Below, piece by piece: positions 10,701 through 19,957 of a stretch of 64,000 nt of DNA. The stretch is from Candidatus Anaerobiospirillum pullicola (GTDB lineage: Bacteria; Pseudomonadota; Gammaproteobacteria; Enterobacterales; Succinivibrionaceae), in the NCBI GenBank assembly GCA_018884035.1, contig JAHLFE010000044.1, forward strand, positions 1 to 64,000. Reading direction: 5' to 3'. A program made the translations under genes and the position numbers. Position 1 is the first letter of the stretch; each line of letters starts with the position of its first letter. The notes beneath the pieces were generated by a model. It did no database searches, was not told the DNA's origin, and was given only the letters and a program-made list of their open reading frames with translations.

Positions 10701-13700
10701 GGCAGAACACGCCAGGTGCTGACTATATGCAGTTAGGGCCTGACGGCTCACCGATGTCGCGTCACGATAGCTTGGGCGATGGAGATGACAGTGCTGGTGA
10801 GTATTACGTTGGTGGGCGTGGCCCTGGCAGCGCCAGCGGTACTGTGCCTGCGCTCCGTGAGGGCAAGGTCGTACTGCAGACGCCAGATGTGATTGGCTCG
10901 GTGGTGGTAGGCGAAGAGATTGAGGCTATTAAGCTGGCAAGTAGCCCGCTGACGGCTGAAGAGCTCGAGCACTACACGACGGTAGTGGGCTATGAATTTT
11001 TCAAGGAGGATATCCAAAGGGCGGAGTACAGGCTCCTTCAGTTTATCCTGCAACAGCCAGGCATAGTGACGGAGCAGTATGAAGAGCTGCGGCTTGATGA
11101 CTTTTTGTTTTTTGCGCATGACTTTTTTATGCGTGAGTACCCGTGTATAGAGCGGGTTTTGCATTTTATAAAGGCGCGGAGAAGACACGGTGGTACCAAC
11201 TGTGCCGATCTCATTGAGGAGTATCGCGGTACGGTATTTGAGCCGCTGTTTACAGTGCTATCAAGAGAGCCATACTACCGGACGCTGAATATTTTTGAGG
11301 AGCCTGATGTTAGTGTACGGCGTGAGGAGTTAGCGCAGCTTATTAATGCGGCGCTGGATACGCTTGTATCTGAGCATCAGATGATTATGCTACGGCAGCA
11401 AGAGGATCAGGTGGATGGTAATCTGATCTCGCTGTTAACGAAGGTTAAGAACCTGAAGCTGGATGATCTCAAAGATGACCGGTTTATGGATAGTTTTCAC
11501 AAGTTGCAGGTACAGGGTGATGAGAAGTACCAGCACAAGCGGGCACTGTTAACGGCGCCGGTGGTGAGGGGGAAGGCAAAGGAGGAGGCAGTTAGTAAGG
11601 AGCAGGCAACAACTCAGGAGGTAGCAGCGTCTGAGGCAATTGCGGCCGAGGTTGCTACAGCTACTGAAGCTGCTACTGCTGATAAGCAGAGTATGTCACC
11701 AGAGGCAGCTGAGTCTACTGCCGTGTCTTCAGAGGTGGCTGTTACAGAGGCTGTTTCCAACGATGGGCAGAGCATTACCCCAGAGGTTTCTGAGGCTATT
11801 GCAGAGACTGCTCAGCCAGAGTCCGTGGCTGCTGCGGCTCATGTTACTGACATCACCGATCAAGTAGCGTCAGCTACCACAGAGAGTGATTCTGAGTCTG
11901 CTGAATCTAAAGAGGTAACTACCTCTAGCGAGACTGCTACCACTAATGAGCAGACCGCTGCTTCAAATGCGTCTGAGGATATCGCAGAGCCAGTCCAGCA
12001 AGAGTATGTAGCTTCTGAGGCATCGGCTGTTGATGTTGTGGAGCACGCTGCTCCAGATGCTAATGAGAGTACTTCTGAGCCAGCTGGGTCTTTAGAGGCA
12101 GCTATCGCTACTGAGGCTGATACCACTGGTGAGCAGAGCACTACCTCAGAGGTTTCTGAGGCTACTGCAGAGACTGCTCATACAGAGTATGTGGCAGCTG
12201 AGGCACAGACTACAGCGGCTACGGATCAAGCTACTCCAGAGACCTCTGAGAGTACGTCAGAGCCAGCTGTGTCTTCAGAGGCAGCTATCTCTACTGAGGC
12301 AGATACCACTGGTGAGCAGAGTGCTACCCCAGAGGTTTCTGAAGCTATTGCAGTGACTGCCCAGCCAGAGTTTGTGGCTGCTGAGGCGATGGTGGCTGAC
12401 ACTACTGAGGCAGATACCACTGGTGAGCAGAGTGTTACCCCAGAGGTTTCTGAAGCTATTGCAGAGATTACCCAGCCAGAGTCCGTGGATGCAGAAGCAC
12501 CAGCTGCTGATGCTATGGAGCAGGCTAAGCCAGAGTCTGTGGATACAGAGGCTCATGCTACTGATATCACCGATCAAGCATCTTCAGCTACCACAGAGAG
12601 TGATTCTGAGTATGCTGAAGCTCAAGATGTGACTACCTCCAGCGATACAGCTACCACCGATGAGCAGAGCGCTACCCCAGAGGTTTCTGATGCTACTGCT
12701 GAGATTGCTCAGCTAGGGTCTGTAGCTGCTGAAGCTATGGTGGCTGACACTACTGAGAAAGCTGCTGCGGAGTCCTCTGAGATTACGTCTGAGCCAGCTG
12801 TGTCTTCAGAGAAAGCTACCTCTACTGAGGCTGCTATCACCGATAAGCAGACTGCTGCTTTAGATGCTTCTGAGGATATCGCAGAGCCTGTCCAGCCAGA
12901 ATCTATGGATCCTGAGGCTCATGCTACTGACATCACCGATCAAGCATCGTCAGACACCTTAGAGAGTGATTCTGAGTCTGATGAATCTCAAGAGGTGACT
13001 ACCTCTAGCGAGACTGTTACCACCGATAAGCAGATTGTTGTTCCAGAGGAGTCTGATGCTGTCGCAGAGCCTGCTCAGCCAGAGTCTGTGTTTTCTGAGG
13101 CACAGTCTACTGACGCTACGGAACAAGCTGCTCCTGAGACCGCTGAGAGTATGTCTGAGCCAGCTGTGTCTTCAGAGGAAGCTACATCTACTGAGGCAGA
13201 TACCCCTAATGAGCAGAGCACTACCTCTGAGGTTTCGGTAGCTACTGCCGAGACAGCCCAGCCAGAGTACGTGGCTGCTGTGGCTCATGTTACTGACATC
13301 ACCGATCAAGTAGCGCCAGCTACCACAGAGATTGATTCTGAGTCTGCTGAAACTCAAGATGTGATTACCTCCAGCGATACAGCTACCAACGATGAGCAGA
13401 GCGCTACCCCAGAGGTTTCTGATGCTACTGCCGAGATTGCTCAGCCAGAGTCTGTAGCTGCTGAAGCTATGGTGGCTGACACTACTGAGAATGCTGCTGC
13501 GGCTACGGAACAGGCTGCGTCAGATACCGCAGAGATTACGTCTGAGCCAGCTGTGTCTCCAGAGACGGCTACCTCTAGCGTGGTTAATACCACCGAGGTA
13601 CAGCCTGCCGCTTCAGCAACTCTTGATGTGGTCGCAGAGACGGCTAAAGCTGAGAGCGTGTCCGCTGCGGTAAAGGCAGCTGATACCGCCGATCAATCCA

Positions 13701-14275
13701 CGTCAGAGGCCACTGCAAACGCTACTGCACAGGCTGTTTCTCTAGACACTGCTACTGCTACCACCTCTGCTACTGCTGAGCATCATGCTGGGGCGGACGC
13801 TGTTAGCAATGAGACCGCTACCACCACGAAAAAAGGTAGAGGTAAGAAGAAAAAGGCTGAACTCGTGGAAGAAGAGTTTAACGACGATCCAATGTCCTTA
13901 TTGCAGCCAGAGATCGCGCCTAAGATCCGTGATAAGGAAGCAGAGCGTGTAGCTGCCGCTAAAGCCCTCGATTCTATCGTGGTGCCAGAGGCCTTTGCTC
14001 AAGACCATGAGCCAGATATGGCACAGGTCGGCCTCTTTGGTGAGATCGAAAAAACTGAGCCAGAGCCTGAGTCACAGGAGCTAAGCGAGGAAGAAGCCAC
14101 AGCTGAAAAGCCAAAGAAGACCAAGGGTAAAAAGGACGATAAGTCAGACAAGGCCATAAAGAAAGGCGCAAAGGACGCCAAGGGCTCTAATGCCAAAAAG
14201 AAAGAAAAAGACCCTGAGGAAATGACCGAAGCGGAGCTTGTGAACGAGTTTGGCCTGCTCCTCGATATCGACTAA
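7712..14275 (+). CDS. dnaG: DNA primase DnaG with giant low-complexity insert and C-terminal repeat tail
   Basis: MPYISKDFIRQQLMPRVDIVQLV; zinc finger CPFHNDKSPSL..FHCFGC; TOPRIM VVEGYMDV..GTALTADHINLL..FDGDEAGMRA; helicase-binding-like YRLLQFILQQPG. ORF track starts at 7466, but ATG 7712 begins the conserved N-terminus. Confidence 0.95.
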   Translation: MPYISKDFIRQQLMPRVDIVQLVRQYVTLTRSGQNYTGKCPFHNDKSPSLVVSPSRQNFHCFGCNAHGSAIDFIELYKHVDFVEAVEELARFAGLDVVYGALTPEAQRRAEKSRHYYSFMERATRFFVEQLPKNQAASDYFSNVRQLSQTAIAEARLGYAPDSNDYLKDLCPNDFDRQLALDLGIMRVKENERGTYNFPFFRNRVIFPIRDTRGRVIAFGARKLDDAVEGPKYLNSPESMIFKKRREVFGLYECLQATRNKPKSILVVEGYMDVISLREAGFPAVVATLGTALTADHINLLFRYTDDVVCCFDGDEAGMRASWRALKTVAPVLQDNKSVRFMTMPPSHDPDTLVRDGGLAALNRLLEEETFTFEESLIAHYALNSDLTMPDQRTRFVTNVVRAAKALDHVPMVKHNIFELLGLYGNVSMDLIAEKLEKETADPEFMGQEWGKRDRYGHSQSNGNGRNQFSQQPQQQQQAGQAPFDGGNALSHSQGFGFNGRPVQQQQQLPQQLPQPQGQGQRQSSGQGQQVQNLRPPAMSEDPVYEADEVIPPDLAPQMPRGGYKGSRLDQQQNGYNHGNHGYGGYRNDNRNQNYGRNAGYGHKQNYNRGQNNGYGQNYGAGQNYNRGSYQGYGRRDGYGHGQSQGGAYEQQDAQWEQQFNSTLQEGMNGSALGKGYFTTNSEGDISVFATVVERATHVVNAQAPTPAQIQQQQVLAQNGQAAPEMTPLMAPIMAEQQMHQPQQQSQITPHMAQGAPYMAQAQESNQAQMARMQGQGAMNNGMQGTPQQYQQPYQGQQSYQGQQGYYGSQMYGQQPHQGQQGYYGGQPYGQQPYVGQQAYGGQQGFPQRGGNGYGAPQGYYQQQQPQPYMGPQGQMYQQGGMSAQGQQYMQQGQSYRQGGMGMNAGMNPQSQPFMQQQQMPQQMQQQQMPQQMQQQMQQQQRQSAPQQQAGAQRMGNGPQRGNPIASTTVVNVPAAGGEISLEQLQERANFEMQARRQNTPGADYMQLGPDGSPMSRHDSLGDGDDSAGEYYVGGRGPGSASGTVPALREGKVVLQTPDVIGSVVVGEEIEAIKLASSPLTAEELEHYTTVVGYEFFKEDIQRAEYRLLQFILQQPGIVTEQYEELRLDDFLFFAHDFFMREYPCIERVLHFIKARRRHGGTNCADLIEEYRGTVFEPLFTVLSREPYYRTLNIFEEPDVSVRREELAQLINAALDTLVSEHQMIMLRQQEDQVDGNLISLLTKVKNLKLDDLKDDRFMDSFHKLQVQGDEKYQHKRALLTAPVVRGKAKEEAVSKEQATTQEVAASEAIAAEVATATEAATADKQSMSPEAAESTAVSSEVAVTEAVSNDGQSITPEVSEAIAETAQPESVAAAAHVTDITDQVASATTESDSESAESKEVTTSSETATTNEQTAASNASEDIAEPVQQEYVASEASAVDVVEHAAPDANESTSEPAGSLEAAIATEADTTGEQSTTSEVSEATAETAHTEYVAAEAQTTAATDQATPETSESTSEPAVSSEAAISTEADTTGEQSATPEVSEAIAVTAQPEFVAAEAMVADTTEADTTGEQSVTPEVSEAIAEITQPESVDAEAPAADAMEQAKPESVDTEAHATDITDQASSATTESDSEYAEAQDVTTSSDTATTDEQSATPEVSDATAEIAQLGSVAAEAMVADTTEKAAAESSEITSEPAVSSEKATSTEAAITDKQTAALDASEDIAEPVQPESMDPEAHATDITDQASSDTLESDSESDESQEVTTSSETVTTDKQIVVPEESDAVAEPAQPESVFSEAQSTDATEQAAPETAESMSEPAVSSEEATSTEADTPNEQSTTSEVSVATAETAQPEYVAAVAHVTDITDQVAPATTEIDSESAETQDVITSSDTATNDEQSATPEVSDATAEIAQPESVAAEAMVADTTENAAAATEQAASDTAEITSEPAVSPETATSSVVNTTEVQPAASATLDVVAETAKAESVSAAVKAADTADQSTSEATANATAQAVSLDTATATTSATAEHHAGADAVSNETATTTKKGRGKKKKAELVEEEFNDDPMSLLQPEIAPKIRDKEAERVAAAKALDSIVVPEAFAQDHEPDMAQVGLFGEIEKTEPEPESQELSEEEATAEKPKKTKGKKDDKSDKAIKKGAKDAKGSNAKKKEKDPEEMTEAELVNEFGLLLDID
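9094..10620 (+). repeat. Q/N/G/Y-rich prion-like coding segment inside dnaG
   Basis: Encodes NYGRNAGYGHKQNYNRGQNNGYGQNYGAGQNYNRG, then QQPHQGQQGYYGGQPYGQQPY and MQQQQMPQQMQQQQMPQQMQQQ. Confidence 0.9.
11580..13830 (+). repeat. Degenerate ~50-aa T/S/E/A repeat array in the dnaG C-terminal region
   Basis: Many imperfect copies of SEPAVSSEAATSTEADTTGEQSATPEVSEAIAETAQPESVAAEA...; recognisable in DNA as recurring 'gagcagagc.ctacc.cagaggtttctga.gctattgca'. Confidence 0.9.
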
Positions 14276-14423
14276 TGGTAGTAACCTCCCTTCACTCCCT
14301 CCATCCCGCCAGATAGTGACTACAGCCTTAAGTGCAACAAAGTCACTGTCGCTATGAGGAACCTCCTCTAGAGCAGAAGCCGTTTAAAACAAAGGTCTTA
14401 TTTACCACAGTATTGAGAATCGG

Positions 14424-14429
14424 TATAAT
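14424..14429 (+). promoter_or_regulatory. -10 element of tRNA-Ile2
   Basis: TATAAT 13 nt before the tRNA 5' end. Confidence 0.55.
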
Positions 14430-14441
14430 GCACGCACCTAA

Positions 14442-14518
14442 GGCCCATTAGCTCAGTCGGTTAGAGCAGGCGACTCATAATCGCTTGGTCTCCCGTTCAA
14501 GTCGGGAATGGGCCACCA
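14442..14518 (+). tRNA. ileX: tRNA-Ile2 (CAU anticodon, lysidine-modified type), CCA encoded
   Basis: GGCCCATTAGCTCAGTCGGTTAGAGCAGGCGACTCATAATCGCTTGGTC...GGGCCACCA; cloverleaf folds and closely resembles E. coli tRNA-Ile(CAU). Confidence 0.93.
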
Positions 14519-14652
14519 CCACCCGCCCAGCGCTAGAGCGCTGATATCTCCTGCCAGCTTTTCCCTGCTTTTCTTTTGCCACTCTAACGGTAGAACCGTA
14601 GTGTGCTTGTTGTGCCTGCATACTACCTTTGGCTTTACCTGTCACCAGAGAT

Positions 14653-14685
14653 AAAAAGCCTCGCTCTTAAAGGGCGAGGGTGTTG
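14653..14685 (-). terminator. Rho-independent terminator downstream of the glycine-zipper lipoprotein gene
   Basis: Minus strand CCTCGCCC tttaa GAGCGAGG CTTTTTATC. Confidence 0.65.
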
Positions 14686-14731
14686 AGATACATGGCCACT
14701 GGAGCCATAATTGAAGCGCGGTACAGCGCAA

Positions 14732-15256
14732 TTAGAGTGGGCACTCCTTTGGCGAGTTCTTCTCGGCCGTGATATAGCGGCCGTCCACTAAAACCTGCAC
14801 CTGCACCGTGTTGTCGCTCTGGTTTATAAGACGCACATGAGCGCCCTTCTTGTAGTTGCACGAGAAAGGCTGATCCACCAGAATCAGACCCTGATTGGTG
14901 TTAACCGTAATACGGGCACCATCTGTAGTGCGATCCATAAACGTGGACGCAGCACCAGCCAGCAGTGCACCAATACCTGCACCAATTAAGGTGCCCTTGG
15001 TGTCATGACCAATCATCTGGCCAGCCGCCGCACCAACCGCACCGCCAACAATGGCTGTATTGGTGGTGTTATATTTGTCTAAGTCGATCGTGATGTACTC
15101 GATGTCGGTAATCACACCCTCTGTAAAGTAGGAGACCTTACCGGCAGTACTGGTTGGATTGGTGCAACCAGTAGCTACTAAGGCCGTCGCTGCCACCACA
15201 GCTAAGGCTGTGGCTTTAAGAGAGCGTAAGCGTGGCAAATGAGTGTTAGTAGGCAT
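14732..15256 (-). CDS. Glycine-zipper outer-membrane lipoprotein (SlyB-like)
   Basis: Lipobox ALVATGC; AIVGGAVGAAAGQMIGHDTKGTLIGAGIGALLAG glycine zipper. Confidence 0.8.
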   Translation of the reverse strand: MPTNTHLPRLRSLKATALAVVAATALVATGCTNPTSTAGKVSYFTEGVITDIEYITIDLDKYNTTNTAIVGGAVGAAAGQMIGHDTKGTLIGAGIGALLAGAASTFMDRTTDGARITVNTNQGLILVDQPFSCNYKKGAHVRLINQSDNTVQVQVLVDGRYITAEKNSPKECPL

Positions 15257-15525
15257 GGTTATACCTCCACCAAAATAAGTTTATGTAAGTGCGCAAACCC
15301 AGCCTCCATACCTGTACCTACAGGCGGCAGAGGGAAGAGGCACCTTTGATCGCGGCTATCATAACAGGGCAAACTTAGGGAAGCCTTAAAACAGCATCAT
15401 GCTGCCATGGTAATGCAGCTGTCAGGATGCGGGCAAACGCTGCAAGGGCCTTACGAGCTTTATTGTTATGTAAGCATACACCAGACTCTGTGCTTTACCC
15501 CATTGTTTTGTTGAGGAGTTGTCCT

Positions 15526-17139
15526 ATGTCGTTATCCACCCCACAGCGCCTCACAGTTACCGTTAGTGCCTTATCCCCTTATGGTGAAGGCATTGCTGTG
15601 GCTGAGGGTAAGGAAATTTACCTACCACAGACCATGATCGGAGAGGTGCTGGAAGTTGAGGTGGGCGAGCCTTTTACTCCCAACTCTAAGCGCTGTCCTG
15701 GCAAGGTGCTGCGCTTTATTAAGGCCGATCCCCAACATGTCTTGCCAGAGCATTATGAGTGCGCGTTCTATGGCCGCTGTGGTGGCTGCCAGCTACAACA
15801 CGTCAGCTATGAGCAGCAGTTGGTCGTAAAGCAGCAGGCGATCATATCAGCCTTACATGAGGTTGAGCAGCAGGTGGGGCCAGAGTGTAAGCTGCAAGGT
15901 GCTATTGATGATCTGGTCACGTGCACCAGTCGTCCCTGCCGCTTTAAGTCGCTGCGCTACTTTGGCACTGACGTGCAGGGGGCGTTAACGCTGGGCTTTT
16001 ATGCAGGGCGCTCGCATGAGGTGGTACCTGTAGATTCCTGCCCACTAGAGCCCGAGCGCTTTGGGGTGTTGTCACAGAGCCTCCTCAAGCTGTGTCAGGA
16101 CTTGCATTTAGCAGCTTATCAAGAGCCTGCATCGCCCCCAGTGGCGCGTAAGGGTAAAAGCAAAGGCAAAAAGCAGGAGTCACCAGCTGCGAGCGCTGCA
16201 ACAGCCGCGCAAGCAGCAACAGATTCTGAAGCCACCTGTTTAGCACAGACAATGTCACAGCCACATCCACAGCTACGGGCCTTGCTGTGGCGCGAGGGCG
16301 ATGACGGTGCCATCTTAGGCTGCTTAGTGCTAACGCAGCAGCCAGAAGATAGGATCGAGCAAGCGTTGCGCGATTGGGCCCAAACGCACCATGTGCAGAG
16401 CATGGTACTGAGTGTCAATAACAGCAGTGGTAACGCCCTGCACATGACTGTAAGTAAGAGCTTAGTAGGGGCAGAGGGGATTACTAAGACGTTGCTTGGC
16501 CAAAAGTTTCAGGTGCAGGCGCCTACATTTTTGCAGGTCAATTACGAGGTGTGTGAGCGTCTATACCAAGCAGCCATTGCGCACTGTGTGCAGCAGGAGC
16601 AGAAGCTGGAGACGGCGCAGCGTACAGGGGCGGGCGCTGTGACAGCGGCAGATGGTGCTGTAGCGTCAGCAGACGGTATGGTAAGTGGCCTGGCTCTGGA
16701 CTTGTACTGTGGTGTCGGCACCATGACCTTAGGCTTAGCGCCGCACTTTACGCAGGTGTGGGGTGTGGAGGTGGTGTCTCCGTCGATTGCCGCTGCGCAA
16801 GCCAATGCTGTTGCCAATGGACTTAGCAATACTCACTTTGTGGTGGCTGATGTGGCCACTGAGCTGCCACGCTTGCTTACACAGCTTAAGCACGAGGCGC
16901 TGCCACTTAAAGCGATTATTGCCGACCCATCACGAGCGGGCTTAGGTGCGGCCGTTAAGGCGCTGGCCACGGTAAAGGGGCCATGTCAGTTAAGCTTAGT
17001 GTTTTGTGCGCTGACGGCGCTAAAGCGAGATTTGCCGCCACTTCTTCAGGCTGGTTGGCAGCTTAATAAGGTGCAGGGCTTCGATATGTTTCCTCACTCG
17101 CAGCATGTGGAGACTTTGGTGTGCTTAAGCAAAAACTAA
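15526..17139 (+). CDS. rlmD: 23S rRNA (uracil-1939-C5)-methyltransferase RlmD
   Basis: TRAM-like N-terminus; CAFYGRCGGCQLQHVSYEQQL Fe-S motif; LDLYCGVGTMTLGLA; DPSRAGLG. Contains two low-complexity inserts. Confidence 0.9.
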   Translation: MSLSTPQRLTVTVSALSPYGEGIAVAEGKEIYLPQTMIGEVLEVEVGEPFTPNSKRCPGKVLRFIKADPQHVLPEHYECAFYGRCGGCQLQHVSYEQQLVVKQQAIISALHEVEQQVGPECKLQGAIDDLVTCTSRPCRFKSLRYFGTDVQGALTLGFYAGRSHEVVPVDSCPLEPERFGVLSQSLLKLCQDLHLAAYQEPASPPVARKGKSKGKKQESPAASAATAAQAATDSEATCLAQTMSQPHPQLRALLWREGDDGAILGCLVLTQQPEDRIEQALRDWAQTHHVQSMVLSVNNSSGNALHMTVSKSLVGAEGITKTLLGQKFQVQAPTFLQVNYEVCERLYQAAIAHCVQQEQKLETAQRTGAGAVTAADGAVASADGMVSGLALDLYCGVGTMTLGLAPHFTQVWGVEVVSPSIAAAQANAVANGLSNTHFVVADVATELPRLLTQLKHEALPLKAIIADPSRAGLGAAVKALATVKGPCQLSLVFCALTALKRDLPPLLQAGWQLNKVQGFDMFPHSQHVETLVCLSKN

Positions 17140-17397
17140 GGCGCTGAGCTGGCATGCAGGCGGGCATGCAGCTAGGCTTACTGGTAGCACGTACACAAGT
17201 GAGAAAGTCTCTTATTGCCACCTCAAGTCACGGTTAAGAGGGCTTTGAGGAAGTACAATGCCTTAAGCGCTGCTTGCGGGGGAGCTTGAAGGCTCTCCAC
17301 AAGGGTAAGCGCATGGACTTACTATTGTGTTTCCTAAAAAGGCACTTCCCTAACGAGAAGCCAATCCAGAGCAACCAAGCAAGGAAGGAGGGGCGCT

Positions 17398-17913
17398 ATG
17401 ACCTCGGCTGTGTTAGCGAATATGGAAGTGCGCTATTCCTGTCGTGGGTTTAGCGCTCAAGAGGTTAGCGAGGACGATCTCGATGAGATCCTCCATGCGG
17501 GGCAGATTGCGCCATCAGCTTGTAATCTGCAGCCGTACTTCTTTTACGTGGTGCGTGGTGAGAGCTTACAGCAGCTCAATAGCATGCGCTCGTGGTATGA
17601 GGCACCGGTACTGATTGTGGGCTGCTTATGTGAGCAGCAGGGCTGGAAGCGAGGCAGCGACGGCCTGTCCTTTAAGCAATTTGACCTTGCGCTGGCGATG
17701 GGGCAGATGGCGCTGCGGGCTACAGACTTAGGCTTAGGCTCCTGCTTTATTGCCTCGTTTACCCCGTATAAGCTGCAAGAAGCGCTGAAACTGCCAGCCG
17801 AGCACTGTCCTGAGATTGTGCTGGCGGTAGGCCACCCTGAGGCCAACCTTGTAAAGAATACGCAGCACTCTACGCGTAAGAGCAAAAGTGAGCTGGTGGG
17901 CTATCGCTCGTAA
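17398..17913 (+). CDS. Nitroreductase family protein
   Basis: RYSCRGFSAQEVSEDDLDEILHAGQIAPSACNLQPYFFYVV...GLGSCFIASF. Confidence 0.85.
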   Translation: MTSAVLANMEVRYSCRGFSAQEVSEDDLDEILHAGQIAPSACNLQPYFFYVVRGESLQQLNSMRSWYEAPVLIVGCLCEQQGWKRGSDGLSFKQFDLALAMGQMALRATDLGLGSCFIASFTPYKLQEALKLPAEHCPEIVLAVGHPEANLVKNTQHSTRKSKSELVGYRS

Positions 17914-18051
17914 GGGAGCAGGCTGAGGATAACTAACCATTGAGGGGGAGGGCTATCCTGAGGTGCAAGGCAACTCCCAAAGGCGTACTGTGGTTGTCCT
18001 TCCGTGGAGTTATAGTGCAGTAATGTCGTTTATACTGCTGTCATTGCTCCA

Positions 18052-18092
18052 AAAACAACAAAGCCGCAGGCTCTGGTGAGGCTGCGGCTTAG
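18052..18092 (-). terminator. Terminator of pyrBI
   Basis: Minus strand GCCGCAG cctcaccagagc CTGCGGC TTTGTTGTTTTT. Confidence 0.85.
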
Positions 18093-18119
18093 CATCGTAA
18101 CTTTTAAGGTGTGAGCTGA

Positions 18120-18623
18120 TTACTGCTCTTGCTGGTTAACGGTGCCTAAGTTGTTGTGCTTTAACACTAATTTGCGGGCAAAGACGCGCTCGCAGTAGTG
18201 GCAACGCATCATGACGTGCCCATCTTCCATAAAGATCTTAAAGCGTGGCTGCGCACCTTTTTCGACGTGGGTGATGCAGTTGCTGTTAGGGCACTCAAAG
18301 GCACCCTTGATCTCATTTGGCAGACGCAGGTTGTACTTGTCGACAACCTTGTAGTCCTTAATGGAGTTGACGGTAGCATCAGGGGCTAAGATAGCCAGCT
18401 GCTCAGTCTCAGATGGGGAGAAGGTTACATCCTTAATCTTGATGATGTCCTTAGAACCCATGTGACCCGATGGCAGATAGAAGCCCACCGTGATTTGGTT
18501 GTGCTTACCCAAGAAGTTGAATAAGCGCAGGATGTTCATGGCCTGACCAGGGGCAATGTGATCAATCACCGTACCGTTGTCGATAGCCTCAACCAAGAGC
18601 TTGTCGTTGGTGGTCTCGCTCAT
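18120..18623 (-). CDS. pyrI: Aspartate carbamoyltransferase regulatory subunit
   Basis: VEAIDNGTVIDHIAPGQAMNILRLF; zinc cysteines CPNSNC..RCHYC. Confidence 0.97.
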   Translation of the reverse strand: MSETTNDKLLVEAIDNGTVIDHIAPGQAMNILRLFNFLGKHNQITVGFYLPSGHMGSKDIIKIKDVTFSPSETEQLAILAPDATVNSIKDYKVVDKYNLRLPNEIKGAFECPNSNCITHVEKGAQPRFKIFMEDGHVMMRCHYCERVFARKLVLKHNNLGTVNQQEQ

Positions 18624-18624
18624 T

Positions 18625-19551
18625 TTAGATCTCCTTGTTTAAGACTAAAGCTAACAGAGCTTGGCGGGCATAAACACCATTGGCGGCCTGCTGGAAGTAG
18701 TAGGCGTGAGGGGTGTCGTCAACGTCCAAGGTGATCTCATCGATACGTGGCAGTGGGTGCAGGATCTTCATGTTGCTCTTGGCTTCAGAGAGCATATCCT
18801 TGCTTAAGATGAACTTCGCGCGCAGGTTCTGGTACTCAGTTTCATCAAAACGCTCTTTCTGCACACGGGTCATGTAGAGGATATCCACCTTAGGGATGAC
18901 CTCTTCGATGGTCTTGTGCACGGAGAACTTCACGTTGTGCTTGGTTAAGTGCTTTAAGATGTAGTCAGGCATTGCCAGCGACTCAGGTGAGACGAGGTAG
19001 ATGCGGACGTTTTGGTAGAGACTTAAAGCTTCGGCCAGCGAGTGAACGGTACGGCCGTACTTGAGGTCGCCGACGAAAGCGATGCTGATTTCATCGACAT
19101 GGCCTTGGGTCTCGTAGATGGTGAAGAGATCTAAGAGCGTTTGGGAAGGGTGTTGATTGGCACCGTCACCAGCATTGATGACAGGAACAGGGGAGAGGTC
19201 GGCAGCTAAGCGTGCAGCACCTTCCATGTGGTGACGCATGACTAAGGCGTCGGTATATGAGGTGATGATGCGGATGGAATCGGCGAGCGTTTCGCCCTTT
19301 TTGCCTAAGGAGGTGTTGGCGGCATCAGCAAAGCCAATCACCTGACCACCTAAGCGATGGATAGCGGTTTCAAAGGAGAGACGAGTTCGGGTCGAGCCCT
19401 CGAAGAAAGTGACACCGATTAATTTGCCTTGCAGCAGATCGTTGCGTGGGTTGGCTTTAAGGGATCGGGCGGTTTGTAACACCAGCTCTAAATGGTCACG
19501 GCTGAACTCAGAGATAGAGATGATGTCTTTTTGAAAGAGGGGATTTGTCAT
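18625..19551 (-). CDS. pyrB: Aspartate carbamoyltransferase catalytic subunit
   Basis: [51 protein letters not shown]. Start set at ATG 19551. Confidence 0.97.
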   Translation of the reverse strand: MTNPLFQKDIISISEFSRDHLELVLQTARSLKANPRNDLLQGKLIGVTFFEGSTRTRLSFETAIHRLGGQVIGFADAANTSLGKKGETLADSIRIITSYTDALVMRHHMEGAARLAADLSPVPVINAGDGANQHPSQTLLDLFTIYETQGHVDEISIAFVGDLKYGRTVHSLAEALSLYQNVRIYLVSPESLAMPDYILKHLTKHNVKFSVHKTIEEVIPKVDILYMTRVQKERFDETEYQNLRAKFILSKDMLSEAKSNMKILHPLPRIDEITLDVDDTPHAYYFQQAANGVYARQALLALVLNKEI

Positions 19552-19573
19552 TGCGTTTCCCTGAACTGTCGGC

Positions 19574-19644
19574 AAAAAACAGCGTGGAAACAGGCGGAAG
19601 GTTCTTCAAGAACATATTGCGCTGTTCCTGAAAAACTCATTATA
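19574..19644 (-). promoter_or_regulatory. Candidate pyrBI leader/attenuator
   Basis: Minus strand: TATAAT (19639-19644); inverted repeat AACAGCG (19620-19626) / CGCTGTT (19578-19584) ending in a U6 tract; leader ORF from ATG 19615 ([21 protein letters not shown]...) overlapping the pyrB start. Confidence 0.45.
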
Positions 19645-19957
19645 CAGACATGCAGTGACCACTGGCAATTATCTTCAGGGTCAGATTTAGGCCTAAAGAT
19701 GGGAGCTAACGATGAGGAGATGTGAGTAAAAACGGCATGAAAATCACGGTGGTAGTTGCTGTGGTGCGGGACAAAACAAGTGTGATTTTGCTTGCAAAAA
19801 GTTGGAGATGGGGTTGTATACAGAGGAGAGGGCACGGGAAGCGGCTCTCTCAGGGGCGGTACAAGGGCGGCGCAGGGGCTTTTGACAAATTTTTTACATT
19901 TTTTTGCCCAAGGGGCTTTACAGCGGGCGCAAAATTGCGCATAATGCGCGCCATTGC

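Noticed and set aside
9284-10710. Long antisense or alternate-frame ORFs across dnaG (e.g. 9284..9931 -, 9909..10439 -, 10106..10669 -)
   Set aside because: Low-complexity GC-rich repeats keep several frames open; the products are compositionally biased L/A/H strings and the + frame carries real primase motifs.
11640-13673. Short + strand ORFs in another frame within the dnaG repeat array
   Set aside because: Shadows of the repeat; highly similar to each other (RALPQRFLRLLQRLL...) because the underlying DNA is repetitive.
14442-14518. tRNA with CAT anticodon as elongator or initiator Met
   Set aside because: Acceptor and anticodon-arm sequences match the tRNA-Ile2 (lysidine) pattern rather than Met; modification cannot be seen directly.
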